This document shows positions 21,472 to 29,569 of a stretch of 64,000 bases of DNA, one piece after another. Each line of letters opens with the position of its first letter. The stretch's first letter is position 1. The notes under the pieces were generated by a model. It was not told the origin of the DNA, searched no databases, and was given only the letters and a program-made list of their open reading frames with translations. The stretch lies in the NCBI RefSeq assembly GCF_008761635.1, contig NZ_CP044344.1, forward strand, positions 3,782,001 to 3,846,000, given 5' to 3'. The translations under genes and the position numbers were made by a program. The stretch comes from Nocardioides cynanchi. Its GTDB lineage: Bacteria; Actinomycetota; Actinomycetes; Propionibacteriales; Nocardioidaceae.

Positions 21472-21501
21472 CCGGGCCCCGCCGACCGGCGCCGGGCCCG
21501 G
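21472..21501. terminator. bidirectional terminator-like hairpin between convergent genes
   Basis: CCGGGCCC (21472-21479) pairs with GGGCCCGG (21494-21501) around a 14-base loop, followed on the plus strand by TTCTTGTCTGT. It sits between the universal stress gene and the convergent kinase-like gene. Confidence 0.45.
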
Positions 21502-21527
21502 TTCTTGTCTGTCCGGGTGGGCTGGGG

Positions 21528-22109
21528 TCAGAGCGTCACGAACCGGTCGGCCCGGTCCCGGGAGGCGGCCACCAGCACGGCGTTCGGGTCGTCCACGTCG
21601 CTCACCCAGCAGCGGGCCGCGTCGGGGGACTTGCCGAACTCGACGTGCCGGGCCACCAACCGGGCCCGGCGTACGTCGTCGGCGAGGTCGAGGAACCACA
21701 CCTCGTCCAGCTCCGCCCGGACGGCCCGCCACTCCGGGCGGTCCAGGAGCAGGTAGTTGCCCTCGGTCACCACCAGCTCCACGTCCGGCCGCACCCCGAT
21801 CGCGCCAGCCAGCGGTTGCTCCAGGTCGCGGGAGAAGGCCGGGGCCCAGACCGTCTCCCCGGCCGTCCCCGTGGCTGACCGCAGCCGCCGCAGCAGTGCG
21901 GCGTACCCCCACGCGTCGAAGGTCTCCGGGGCGCCCTTGCGGTCCCTCAGGCCGAGCGCCACGAGCGCGCTGTCGGCGAGGTGGAAGCCGTCCATCGGCA
22001 CCTGGGCGGCCGGCACCTCGGACTGCGCGACCAGCCGCTCGGCGTACGTCGACTTGCCGGCGCCCGGCGCGCCCGCGATCCCGATGATCCGCCTGTCGGT
22101 CCTGCCCAC
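21528..22109 (-). CDS. nucleoside/nucleotide kinase-family P-loop protein
   Basis: The 193-residue P-loop kinase has Walker A GAPGAGKSTYAERL near the N-terminus, the substrate loop VPMDGFHLADSAL typical of uridine kinase, PanK and fructose-kinase-like (FrcK) proteins, and VVTEGNYLLLDRPEW as the Walker B-like strand. ARLVARHVEFGKSP is the lid-like region. Family members of this size phosphorylate nucleosides, pantothenate or sugars; the substrate here is uncertain. GTG 22109 is chosen because it begins VGRTDRRIIGIAG just before the P-loop; the long upstream frame is antisense to the AAA+ gene. It is divergent from that gene by 36 bases. Confidence 0.82.
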   Translation of the reverse strand: MGRTDRRIIGIAGAPGAGKSTYAERLVAQSEVPAAQVPMDGFHLADSALVALGLRDRKGAPETFDAWGYAALLRRLRSATGTAGETVWAPAFSRDLEQPLAGAIGVRPDVELVVTEGNYLLLDRPEWRAVRAELDEVWFLDLADDVRRARLVARHVEFGKSPDAARCWVSDVDDPNAVLVAASRDRADRFVTL

Positions 22110-22132
22110 GGGGCCAGCATTGCGTACCCGAC

Positions 22133-22138
22133 TAGCGT
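22133..22138 (+). promoter_or_regulatory. -10 hexamer of a probable leaderless AAA+ operon transcript
   Basis: TAGCGT ends 7 bases before GTG 22146, with no Shine-Dalgarno sequence. Confidence 0.45.
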
Positions 22139-22145
22139 GGAAGAC

Positions 22146-23534
22146 GTGAGCCAAGTACCCACCCTCAGGACCCTCGGCCAGCTCCGTGAGTCGGGCCACG
22201 CCCAGAAGACCCTGCGCGACGAGCTCCGCGACAACCTGCTCGGCATGCTCGCGGCCGGGGCCGACCCCTGGCCGGGGCTGCATGGCTTCGAGGACACCGT
22301 CATCCCGCAGCTCGAGCGGGCCCTGATCGCCGGGCACGACATCGTGCTCCTCGGTGAGCGGGGGCAGGGCAAGACCCGGCTGCTGCGGACCCTGGTCGGC
22401 CTGCTGGACGAGTGGACGCCGGTGATCGGTGGCGCCGAGCTCGGCGAGCACCCCTACGAGCCGATCACGGCCGAGTCGCGGCGCCGCGCCGAGGAGCTCG
22501 GCGACGAGCTGCCCGTGGAGTGGCGGCACCGGGACGAGCGGTACGCCGAGAAGCTGGCCACCCCCGACACCTCGGTCGCCGACCTGATCGGTGACGTCGA
22601 CCCCATGAAGGTGGCCGAGGGCCGCCATCTCGGCGACCCGGAGACCATCCACTTCGGGCTGATCCCGCGCAGCCACCGCGGCATCGTGGCGATCAACGAG
22701 CTGCCCGACCTCGCCGAGCGGATCCAGGTCGCGATGCTGAACGTGATGGAGGAGCGCGACATCCAGATCCGCGGCTACGTGCTACGGCTCCCCATCGACA
22801 CCCTGGTGGTGGCCAGCGCCAACCCCGAGGACTACACCAACCGCGGCCGGATCATCACCCCGCTCAAGGACCGCTTCGGTGCCGAGATCCGCACCCACTA
22901 CCCGACCGAGCTCGACGACGAGGTGGCGGTGATCCGCCAGGAGGCGCACCTGGTCGCCGACGTGCCCGACCACCTGGTCGAGATCCTGGCCCGCTTCACC
23001 CGCAACCTGCGCGAGTCGACGTCCGTCGACCAGCGCTCCGGGGTCAGCGCCAGGTTCGCCATCGCCGGCGCCGAGACGATCGCGGCCTCCGCCCTGCACC
23101 GGGCCACCCGCCAGGGCGAGGACGAAGCGGTCGCCCGCGTCGTCGACCTCGAGACCGCCGTCGAGGTGCTCGGCGGCAAGATCGAGTTCGAGACCGGCGA
23201 GGAGGGCCGCGAGGGCGACATCCTCACCCACCTGCTCCGGACCGCGACCGCCGAGACCGTGCGGCACCACTTCCGCGGGCTCGACTTCTCGCTGCTGGTC
23301 GACCGGATCGAGGCCGGCCAGATGGTGACCACCGGTGAGCAGGTCACCGCCCGCGACTTCCTGATCGGGCTGCCGGTGCTCGGCGAGTCCGAGCTGTACG
23401 ACGAGGTCTGCGACCGGCTCGACGCCGGGAACGACGGCCAACGGGCCGGCGCCATCGAGCTCGCCCTCGAAGGCCTCTACCTGGCCCGCAAGATCAGCAA
23501 GGAGTCCGGCGGTGGGGAGACCGTCTATGGCTGA
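22146..23534 (+). CDS. AAA+ ATPase, MoxR/magnesium-chelatase-like
   Basis: The 462-residue ATPase has Walker A GERGQGKTR at 70-78. The Walker B/sensor region is GIVAINELPDLAERIQ, in which an Asn precedes the Glu, and VVASANPEDYTNRG is the sensor 1 region with a following arginine-finger segment. These features and the HFGLIPRSHRG loop place it with the MoxR/ChlI branch, which works with VWA-domain partners to remodel or metallate target proteins. The VWA partner is two genes downstream (23928). GTG 22146 is leaderless by the TAGCGT hexamer upstream. It overlaps the OsmC gene by 8 bases. Confidence 0.9.
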   Translation: MSQVPTLRTLGQLRESGHAQKTLRDELRDNLLGMLAAGADPWPGLHGFEDTVIPQLERALIAGHDIVLLGERGQGKTRLLRTLVGLLDEWTPVIGGAELGEHPYEPITAESRRRAEELGDELPVEWRHRDERYAEKLATPDTSVADLIGDVDPMKVAEGRHLGDPETIHFGLIPRSHRGIVAINELPDLAERIQVAMLNVMEERDIQIRGYVLRLPIDTLVVASANPEDYTNRGRIITPLKDRFGAEIRTHYPTELDDEVAVIRQEAHLVADVPDHLVEILARFTRNLRESTSVDQRSGVSARFAIAGAETIAASALHRATRQGEDEAVARVVDLETAVEVLGGKIEFETGEEGREGDILTHLLRTATAETVRHHFRGLDFSLLVDRIEAGQMVTTGEQVTARDFLIGLPVLGESELYDEVCDRLDAGNDGQRAGAIELALEGLYLARKISKESGGGETVYG

Positions 23535-23931
23535 CCCCGGTTCCGCGGACTTCCCGGTCGTGCTCAGCGCGGGTTCGCTGCGGGCGGACACCACCGGCGG
23601 CTGGCTGGTCCCTCACTCCTGGAGCGACGGGGGAGTGGTGATCGAGGCTCCTGCCAACGGTGCGGGCGTGCTCCACGTCGCGGTGGCCCTGTGCGTCCTC
23701 AACGACACGTTCCGCGAGAGCGGCGCCCTCGACCTCGAGGTGCGGGGGGTGCGGGTCTCCGCGCGTGGCGAGTTCGACCCGGACACGTGGCATTCCACCG
23801 GCGTGACCTACGCCGTGGAGGTGGACTCCCCATCGGGTGCCGACGAGGTGGCGGCTCTGGTCGCCCGCGTCGACCAGGTGGCCGAGGTGCCCCGCGCACT
23901 CCGGGCCGGGATGACGGTGGAGCGCCGATGA
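23527..23931 (+). CDS. OsmC-family protein
   Basis: The 134-residue protein resembles the OsmC/Ohr fold: an N-terminal beta section (FPVVLSAGSLRAD) and then the central helix bearing ALCVLNDTFRES, where the resolving/peroxidatic cysteine region of the family lies. A second helix/strand pair follows (VRGVRVSARGEFDPD), ending with ALRAGMTVERR. Only one cysteine is present, so a classical two-cysteine peroxidase reaction is unlikely. It is sandwiched between the AAA+ and VWA genes with overlaps on both sides (8 and 4 bases), so the three are tightly coupled. Its link to the AAA+/VWA pair is not explained by known biology. Confidence 0.72.
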   Translation: MADPGSADFPVVLSAGSLRADTTGGWLVPHSWSDGGVVIEAPANGAGVLHVAVALCVLNDTFRESGALDLEVRGVRVSARGEFDPDTWHSTGVTYAVEVDSPSGADEVAALVARVDQVAEVPRALRAGMTVERR

Positions 23932-26147
23932 GCCGCCCTCAACCCCGCTCCCGCTACACGGCGTACGACGGTGGGCCGGACCCCCTCGCGCCGCCGGTGG
24001 ACATCGCCGAGGCGCTCGACGCGATCGGCCAGGACGTGATGGCCGGCTACAGCCCCGAGCGGGCGATGCGCGAGTTCCTGCGCCGCGGTGGTCGCGACCA
24101 GCAGGGGCTCGACGACCTGGCCCGCCGGATCGCGGAGAAGCGTCGCGAGCTGACCTCGCAGCACAACCTGGACGGCACCCTGCAGGAGGTGCGGGAGCTC
24201 CTCGACCACGCGGTCCTCGAGGAGCGCAAGCAGCTGGCCCGCGACATCACGATGGACGACGGCGACCGCGCCCTGCGCGAGCTCCAGCTCGACCACCTCC
24301 CGCAGTCCACCGCCGCGGCGGTGACCGAGCTCGGCGACTACGACTGGAAGAGCCGCGAGGCGCGCGAGGCGTTCGAGCAGATCAAGGACCTGCTGGGTCG
24401 CGAGCTGCTCGACCAGCGCTTCGCCGGGATGAAGCAGGCGCTCGAGAACGCCACCGACGCCGACCGTGCGGCGGTCAACGAGATGCTCACCGATCTCAAC
24501 GACCTGCTGTCCAAGCACGCCAGCGGACGGGACACCGACCAGGACTTCGCCGACTTCATGGACAAGCACGGCGACTACTTCCCCGAGAACCCGCAGAACG
24601 TCGAGGAGCTGATCGACGCGCTCGCGCAGCGTGCCGCGGCGGCGCAACGGATGATGAACTCGATGACCGCGGAGCAGCGCGCCGAGCTGATGGCGCTGGC
24701 CGATCAGGCGTTCGGCTCGCCGGAGCTGATGCAGCAGCTCTCCCAGCTCGACGCCAACCTCCAGTCCCTGCGCCCGGGGGAGGACTGGGGCGGCTCGGAA
24801 GGCTTCGACGGCCAGCAGGGGCTGGGCCTCGGGGACGGCACCGGCGCGCTCCAGGACCTCGCCGACCTCGACAGCCTGGCCGAGCAGCTCTCGCAGTCCT
24901 ACGACGGCGCCCGGCTCGACGACGTCGACCTCGACCTGCTCGCACAGCAGCTGGGCAACGACGCCGCCGTGGACGCTCGGACCCTGCAGAGGCTGGAGCA
25001 GGCGCTGCGCGACTCGGGCTACCTGAAGCGGTCCAGCGACGGCCAGCTCAAGCTCAGCCCCAAGGCGATGCGCCAGCTCGGCAAGGCGCTGCTGAAGGAC
25101 GTCGCGACCCGGATGAGCGGGCGTCAGGGCCAGCGCGACCTGCGCCAGGCCGGGGCCGCCGGCGAGCTCTCGGGGGCCACCCGGGAGTGGCAGTTCGGTG
25201 ACACCGAGCCGTGGGACGTGACCCGCACCGTGACCAACGCCGTACGGCGCGTGGTCGGCGAGGGCGGTCCCCTCGGTGGTCGAGCGGACTCGGGGTTCGG
25301 TGGTCGAGCGGACTCGGGGTTCGGTGGTCGAGCGGACTCGGGGTTCGGTGGTCGAGCGGACTCGGGGTTCGGTGGTCGAGCGGACTCGGGGTTCGGTGGT
25401 CGAGCGGACTCGGGGTTCGGTGGTCGAGCGGACTCGGGGTTCGGTGGTCGAGCGGAGTCGAGACCACGCCTCCGCCTGCGCGTCGAGGACGTCGAGGTCA
25501 GTGAGACCGAGGCCCGCACCCAGGCCGCCGTCGCGCTGCTGGTCGACACGTCGTTCTCGATGGCGATGGACGGCCGCTGGGTGCCGATGAAGCGCACGGC
25601 GCTGGCGCTGCACACCCTGATCCGCTCGCGCTTCCGCGGCGACGCCCTCCAGCTGATCGGGTTCGGCCGGCACGCGCAGGTCATGGACATCGAGGAGCTG
25701 ACCGGCCTCGACGCGATGTGGGACAAGGGCACCAACCTGCACCACGCCCTCCTGCTGGCCAACCGCTTCTTCCGCAAGCACCCGAACGCCCAGCCCGTGC
25801 TGCTGATCGTCACCGACGGCGAGCCGACCTCACACCTCGAGCCCAACGGAGAGGTCTACTTCGAGTACCCGCCGCACCCCCTGACCGTCGCCTACTCCGT
25901 GCGCGAGCTGGACAGCTCCGGCCGGATCGGCGCCCAGGTGACGTTCTTCCGGCTCGGCACCGACCCCGGGCTCGCCCGCTTCGTGGACTCCATGGCCCGC
26001 CGGGTCGACGGCCGCGTCGTCGCCCCGGAGCTCGACGACCTCGGCGCCGCCGTCGTCGGCTCCTACCTCGGCTCGCGCGGCCCGGCCGGCCCCGGTGGTG
26101 ACTTCGGCGACTGGTTCGGCGGCGGTCGCGGCAGGTGGGTCGGCTAG
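23928..26147 (+). CDS. VWA-domain protein with in-frame octapeptide repeat array
   Basis: The 739-residue protein has a long, charged, mostly helical N-terminal part (1-445), a repeat region (450-513) of seven GGRADSGF octapeptides plus a terminal degenerate copy, and a C-terminal VWA domain (about 530-735). The VWA MIDAS motif is DTSFS (Asp540 first), with KGTNLHHAL and TDGEPT as further metal-site loops. It is the partner of the MoxR-like ATPase upstream. The repeat is DNA-level: each unit is 24 bp and is the GGTGGTCGAGCGG dispersed element read in frame. The start overlaps the OsmC stop (ATGA). Confidence 0.88.
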   Translation: MSRPQPRSRYTAYDGGPDPLAPPVDIAEALDAIGQDVMAGYSPERAMREFLRRGGRDQQGLDDLARRIAEKRRELTSQHNLDGTLQEVRELLDHAVLEERKQLARDITMDDGDRALRELQLDHLPQSTAAAVTELGDYDWKSREAREAFEQIKDLLGRELLDQRFAGMKQALENATDADRAAVNEMLTDLNDLLSKHASGRDTDQDFADFMDKHGDYFPENPQNVEELIDALAQRAAAAQRMMNSMTAEQRAELMALADQAFGSPELMQQLSQLDANLQSLRPGEDWGGSEGFDGQQGLGLGDGTGALQDLADLDSLAEQLSQSYDGARLDDVDLDLLAQQLGNDAAVDARTLQRLEQALRDSGYLKRSSDGQLKLSPKAMRQLGKALLKDVATRMSGRQGQRDLRQAGAAGELSGATREWQFGDTEPWDVTRTVTNAVRRVVGEGGPLGGRADSGFGGRADSGFGGRADSGFGGRADSGFGGRADSGFGGRADSGFGGRADSGFGGRAESRPRLRLRVEDVEVSETEARTQAAVALLVDTSFSMAMDGRWVPMKRTALALHTLIRSRFRGDALQLIGFGRHAQVMDIEELTGLDAMWDKGTNLHHALLLANRFFRKHPNAQPVLLIVTDGEPTSHLEPNGEVYFEYPPHPLTVAYSVRELDSSGRIGAQVTFFRLGTDPGLARFVDSMARRVDGRVVAPELDDLGAAVVGSYLGSRGPAGPGGDFGDWFGGGRGRWVG
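25275..25467. repeat. 24-bp direct repeat array inside the VWA gene
   Basis: Seven identical 24-bp units begin at 25275 (GGTGGTCGAGCGGACTCGGG plus GTTC), and an eighth, divergent one at 25443 ends GTCGAGACCAC. The last unit is the full palindromic form of the dispersed element also found at 43724-43841 and 45046-45070. The period keeps the reading frame, coding GGRADSGF. Confidence 0.95.
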
Positions 26148-26150
26148 CCG

Positions 26151-26984
26151 ATGCGGAAGACAGTGGCATGGCTGCTGGTCGCCCTCGTGGCGATCTCGCT
26201 GGCGGTCACCCTGCTCCCGGCAGCGGATGCGGCCGGCGGGCTGGAGCGCCCGCACCAGAAGGAGGTCGCGCAGATCCTGGTCAGCACGGCCGAGAACTCC
26301 TCGCGCGACTGGCGCGCGCAGTACCGCTACATCGAGTACGACGTGGAGCACAGCGCGACCGAGAACCGCGGCTACACCGGGGGCATCATCGGCTTCACCT
26401 CGAAGACCCACGACATGCTGGCGGTGGTCCGTCGCTACGTGGCCCGGAAGCCCGCCGACCCGCTCGCGCCGTTCCTGCCGGCCCTGCGTCGGGTGGACGG
26501 CACGTCGTCGCGCCAGGGCCTGGGCCGGCCGTTCGTCCGGGCCTGGCACCGGGCCGCCGCTGATCCGGCGTTCCGGCGCGCCCAGGACCACTTCCGCGAC
26601 GCGTGGTACTTCGACCCCGCGGTGCACCTCGCCCAGCGCGACGGACTGCACAGCCTGGGGCAGTTCGCCTACTACGACGCAGCCGTCGTGCACGGCCTCG
26701 ACGGCCTGCGGGCGGTCCGCCGGCATGCCCGCGCGCGCGCCGACATCCCCACGGACGGCGGCCGCGAGACGGCGTACCTCCAGGCGTTCCTGACCGCCCG
26801 GATCGCGTTCATGCGCCGCGAGCAGGCGCACCAGGACGTCACCCGGATCACCACCGCGCAGCAGGTGTTCCTCGACGCCGGCAACCTCGGCCTCCGCCTG
26901 CCCCTGCGCTGGAGCGTGTACGGCGACTCCTACCGCCTGAGCGAAACCGCCCTGCGCCACTACCGCCTCACGGGTCACTTCTGA
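26151..26984 (+). CDS. csn: secreted GH46 chitosanase
   Basis: The 277-residue protein has a signal peptide (MRKTVAWLLVALVAISLAVT... to about residue 27) and the family 46 glycoside hydrolase fold, which cleaves chitosan beta-1,4 bonds (EC 3.2.1.132). Family blocks are VAQILVSTAENSSRDW with the general acid Glu48, then NRGYTGGIIGFTSKTHDML, DPAVHLAQRDGLHSLGQFAYYDA and RWSVYGDSYRL. In Streptomyces N174 the second catalytic residue is Asp40 in GDGRGYT; here that position reads ATENRGYT with Glu71 and a five-residue insertion before it. It starts 3 bases after the VWA stop, with no clear own ribosome site. Confidence 0.9.
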   Translation: MRKTVAWLLVALVAISLAVTLLPAADAAGGLERPHQKEVAQILVSTAENSSRDWRAQYRYIEYDVEHSATENRGYTGGIIGFTSKTHDMLAVVRRYVARKPADPLAPFLPALRRVDGTSSRQGLGRPFVRAWHRAAADPAFRRAQDHFRDAWYFDPAVHLAQRDGLHSLGQFAYYDAAVVHGLDGLRAVRRHARARADIPTDGGRETAYLQAFLTARIAFMRREQAHQDVTRITTAQQVFLDAGNLGLRLPLRWSVYGDSYRLSETALRHYRLTGHF

Positions 26985-27010
26985 CCCACGAGAGCCGATC
27001 CGGCTCATTC

Positions 27011-27085
27011 AGGTGAACAACAGGTGAACGGCACCACGAACAATGGGTGAACGCAGCCCCGCAGATTTCCTTCCGACCGGTGAAC
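27011..27085 (+). promoter_or_regulatory. phased PHO-box-like repeats before the phosphate transporter gene
   Basis: GGTGAAC, the reverse complement of the Streptomyces PHO-box core GTTCACC, occurs at 27012, 27023, 27046 and 27079, and a degenerate ACGAAC at 27036. The GAAC tetramers are spaced 11, 12, 11 and 33 bases, that is, on one face of the helix. The first two units form the direct repeat AGGTGAACAAC-AGGTGAACGGC of 11-bp period. They fit PhoP control of the downstream pit gene. Confidence 0.65.
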
Positions 27086-27101
27086 ACCCCACACTCGTCA
27101 T

Positions 27102-28325
27102 GTGTCGGCGCCCCTACTCACCGTCATCCTGGTCGTGATCGTCGCCCTCGGGTTCGACTTCACCAACGGATTCCATGACACCGGTAACTCGATGGCCACG
27201 TCCATCGCGACCGGTGCGCTCAAGCCCAAGGTCGCGGTCGCGCTGGCCGCGGTCCTCAACCTGGTCGGAGCGTTCCTCTCCGTCGAGGTCGCCCTCACCG
27301 TCACCAACGCCGTCGTCTCGATCCAGGACAGCTCCGGCAGCCCGGACGCGTCGCTGACCGCGGACCACGGCTCGGCCCTGCTGCTGATCATCCTGGCGGG
27401 CCTGGTCGGCGGGATCGTGTGGAACCTCGCGACCTGGCTGCTCGGCCTCCCGTCGAGCTCGTCGCACGCGCTGTTCGGCGGCCTGATCGGCGCCACGGTC
27501 GCCGGGATCGGCTGGGGCGGGGTGCACTGGACCGGCGACTCCACCAAGCTGGACGGCGTCGTCGGCAAGGTGATCCTCCCGGGCCTGGCCTCCCCGGTGG
27601 TGGCTGCGATCGTGGCGATGATCGGGACCTGGCTGATCTACCGGCTCACCGCGCGGCTCAGTGCCCGCCAGAACGACGACGGCTTCCGCTGGGGCCAGAT
27701 CGGCACCGCCTCGCTGGTGGCGCTGGCGCACGGCACCAACGACGCGCAGAAGACGATGGGCGTGATCACCCTCGCCCTGATCGGCTACGGCAGCTGGACC
27801 GACACCACCTCCATCCCGCTGTGGGTGAAGTTCGCCTGCGCCGCAGCGATCGCGCTCGGCACCTACGTCGGCGGCTGGCGGATCATCCGCACGCTCGGCA
27901 AGGGGATCACCGAGATCGAGCCCCGCCAGGGCACGGCCGCCCAGGGCGCCGCGGCCGCCGTGATCCTGGCGTCGAGCCAGCTGGGCTTCGCCCTCTCGAC
28001 CACCCACGTCGCGACCGGCTCGATCCTCGGCAGCGGGCTGGGCCGCCCCGGCGCCCACGTGCGCTGGCGGATCGCGGGCCGGATGGCCGTCGCCTGGGCG
28101 ATCACGCTGCCGATGGCCGGCCTGGTCGGTGCCGCCACCTGGTGGATCGGTCACGCCGCCGGCGGCGGACTCGCCGGTGCCCTGCTGATGGTCGCGGTCC
28201 TGCTCGTCGCCGCCGGCCTGATGTACGTGCGCGCTCGCCGCCGCCCGGTCAACGCCGACAACGTCAACGACGACTGGGAGGACCCGTCCGCGGTCCTCGC
28301 TCCGGTCGAGCCGATCGCGGTCTGA
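27102..28325 (+). CDS. pit: PiT-family inorganic phosphate transporter
   Basis: The 407-residue membrane protein shows the duplicated PiT signature: FDFTNGFHDTGNSMATSIATG near the N-terminus and ALAHGTNDAQKTMGVI at about 207-222. About ten to eleven helices are visible (for example VILVVIVALGF and LLIILAGLVGGIVWNLATWL). The transporter symports phosphate with protons or as a metal-phosphate complex. The start GTG 27102 is preceded by PHO-box-like repeats, suggesting induction on phosphate limitation. A small membrane protein gene follows by 10 bases, probably co-transcribed. Confidence 0.93.
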   Translation: MSAPLLTVILVVIVALGFDFTNGFHDTGNSMATSIATGALKPKVAVALAAVLNLVGAFLSVEVALTVTNAVVSIQDSSGSPDASLTADHGSALLLIILAGLVGGIVWNLATWLLGLPSSSSHALFGGLIGATVAGIGWGGVHWTGDSTKLDGVVGKVILPGLASPVVAAIVAMIGTWLIYRLTARLSARQNDDGFRWGQIGTASLVALAHGTNDAQKTMGVITLALIGYGSWTDTTSIPLWVKFACAAAIALGTYVGGWRIIRTLGKGITEIEPRQGTAAQGAAAAVILASSQLGFALSTTHVATGSILGSGLGRPGAHVRWRIAGRMAVAWAITLPMAGLVGAATWWIGHAAGGGLAGALLMVAVLLVAAGLMYVRARRRPVNADNVNDDWEDPSAVLAPVEPIAV

Positions 28326-28335
28326 GGAGGCTGAC

Positions 28336-28641
28336 ATGTTCTCGTTGTTCCTCCAGGACGCCTGGAAGGTGCTGCTCTACAGCCTCGTCCTCGGGGCCGG
28401 CCTGCCCGTCGTCTACGCGCTGGGCGTGCGCGCCCTCGCCATCGGCGGGGCCGGGGCGGACGCCGCCGACGGCGCGGCTCCCGTCGTACGCCGGACGCCG
28501 GTCGGCACGGCGCTGGCGGCGGTCTGCTTCCTCGTCGTGATCGCCGGCGTGGCGATCGGACTGACCTACATCGTCGCGTCCGGGCAGGGCAAGATGCTCA
28601 GCTTCGAGCACGTCTACCCGACGCTGGTCCCCAAGGGCTGA
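28336..28641 (+). CDS. small membrane protein downstream of pit
   Basis: This 101-residue protein has two hydrophobic segments (VLLYSLVLGAGLPVVYALGV and ALAAVCFLVVIAGVAIGLTYIV) separated by an Ala/Asp-rich linker, and ends in FEHVYPTLVPKG. GAGGAGG lies 7 bases before ATG 28336. Small two-helix proteins of this kind often sit directly after actinobacterial PiT genes, so a role with the phosphate transporter is likely but unproven. Confidence 0.75.
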   Translation: MFSLFLQDAWKVLLYSLVLGAGLPVVYALGVRALAIGGAGADAADGAAPVVRRTPVGTALAAVCFLVVIAGVAIGLTYIVASGQGKMLSFEHVYPTLVPKG

Positions 28642-28705
28642 GCGACCGCAGCGGAGCCCGAAGCGCGCTCGCGGACGAGGGCCCCGACACCGACCCCCGT
28701 CCCGC

Positions 28706-29569
28706 CTAGCTGGTGACGTCCTTGCCGGAGAAGCGGGCCCAGGCGGCCGCGAAGAACACGATGACGTACGCGGCGGCGAGGTAGAGCCCGGCCAGCACGT
28801 TGGTCCACTCGATCGGGGCACGGAACAGGTCACCGAAGTCGAGCCAGTGATGGGTCAGCAGGTAGGGGTGCAGCCAGCCGACCTGCGGGATCGAGTCGAG
28901 GATGAACGACGCGGAGCTGAAGATCACCGTGGCGATCGTGGCCGCGATCGGCTGCTCGGTCAGCGTCGAGACGAACAGGCCGACCGCGCCCAGGGCGGCC
29001 AGGCCGCAGGCGAGGTACGCCGCGGCGAGGGCCACGCGTAGCAGCCCCTCGCCGAACCCGATCTGAGTGCCCGAGAGCAGGGTCATCGAGCCGCCGCCGA
29101 ACAGCGCCAACCCCATCAGGATGCCCACGACGGCCACGGTGAACGTCGCGATGAACGCGCCGATCGCGATCGCGGCGAGCTTGACCAGGAGCAGCCGCAG
29201 CCGGGTGACGGGCACGGTCAGGAGGTAGCGCAGCGTGCCGAGGTTGGCCTCACCGGCCACGGCATCGCCGGCGATCACCGAGACCGCGAGCGGCAGGAAG
29301 AGCCCGATCTCGATGGTCAGCGCGGCCAGGGCGACGAAGAGCCCGTTGTCGGTGATCGAGCGGAAGAAGTTCGGTGCGTCGGCGCCCGGCTGCGAGACCG
29401 ACGTCTTGACCGCGATCGAGATCAGGATCGGCACGGCGGCGAGCACCACCAGACCGGCCTGGTTGCGACGCCGTCCCATCACCAGCCGGAGCTCGGAGAC
29501 CAGGAGGCGGGCGGAGACCGGGGCCAGCGGACGGCGTACGACGGTCGGAGCGCGGTCAGCCACTGACAT
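28706..29569 (-). CDS. ABC transporter permease (ABC-2 type)
   Basis: The 287-residue protein has about six membrane helices, beginning after a soluble start MSVADRAPTVV (RRNQAGLVVLAAVPILISIAV, ALTIEIGLFLPLAVSVIAGD, LVKLAAIAIGAFIATFTVAVV, and further segments). The segment GDAVAGEANLGTLRYLLTVPV is typical of ABC-2 family permeases acting with a DrrA/BcrA-like ATPase. It overlaps the upstream ATPase gene by 14 bases. The substrate is unknown; the neighbouring LolA-like gene and two-component system suggest an envelope-stress or antimicrobial-export role. Confidence 0.86.
   Translation of the reverse strand: MSVADRAPTVVRRPLAPVSARLLVSELRLVMGRRRNQAGLVVLAAVPILISIAVKTSVSQPGADAPNFFRSITDNGLFVALAALTIEIGLFLPLAVSVIAGDAVAGEANLGTLRYLLTVPVTRLRLLLVKLAAIAIGAFIATFTVAVVGILMGLALFGGGSMTLLSGTQIGFGEGLLRVALAAAYLACGLAALGAVGLFVSTLTEQPIAATIATVIFSSASFILDSIPQVGWLHPYLLTHHWLDFGDLFRAPIEWTNVLAGLYLAAAYVIVFFAAAWARFSGKDVTS

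Noticed and set aside
25275..25467. Repeat array considered as a CRISPR array
   Set aside because: The units are contiguous without spacers and code in frame for GGRADSGF.
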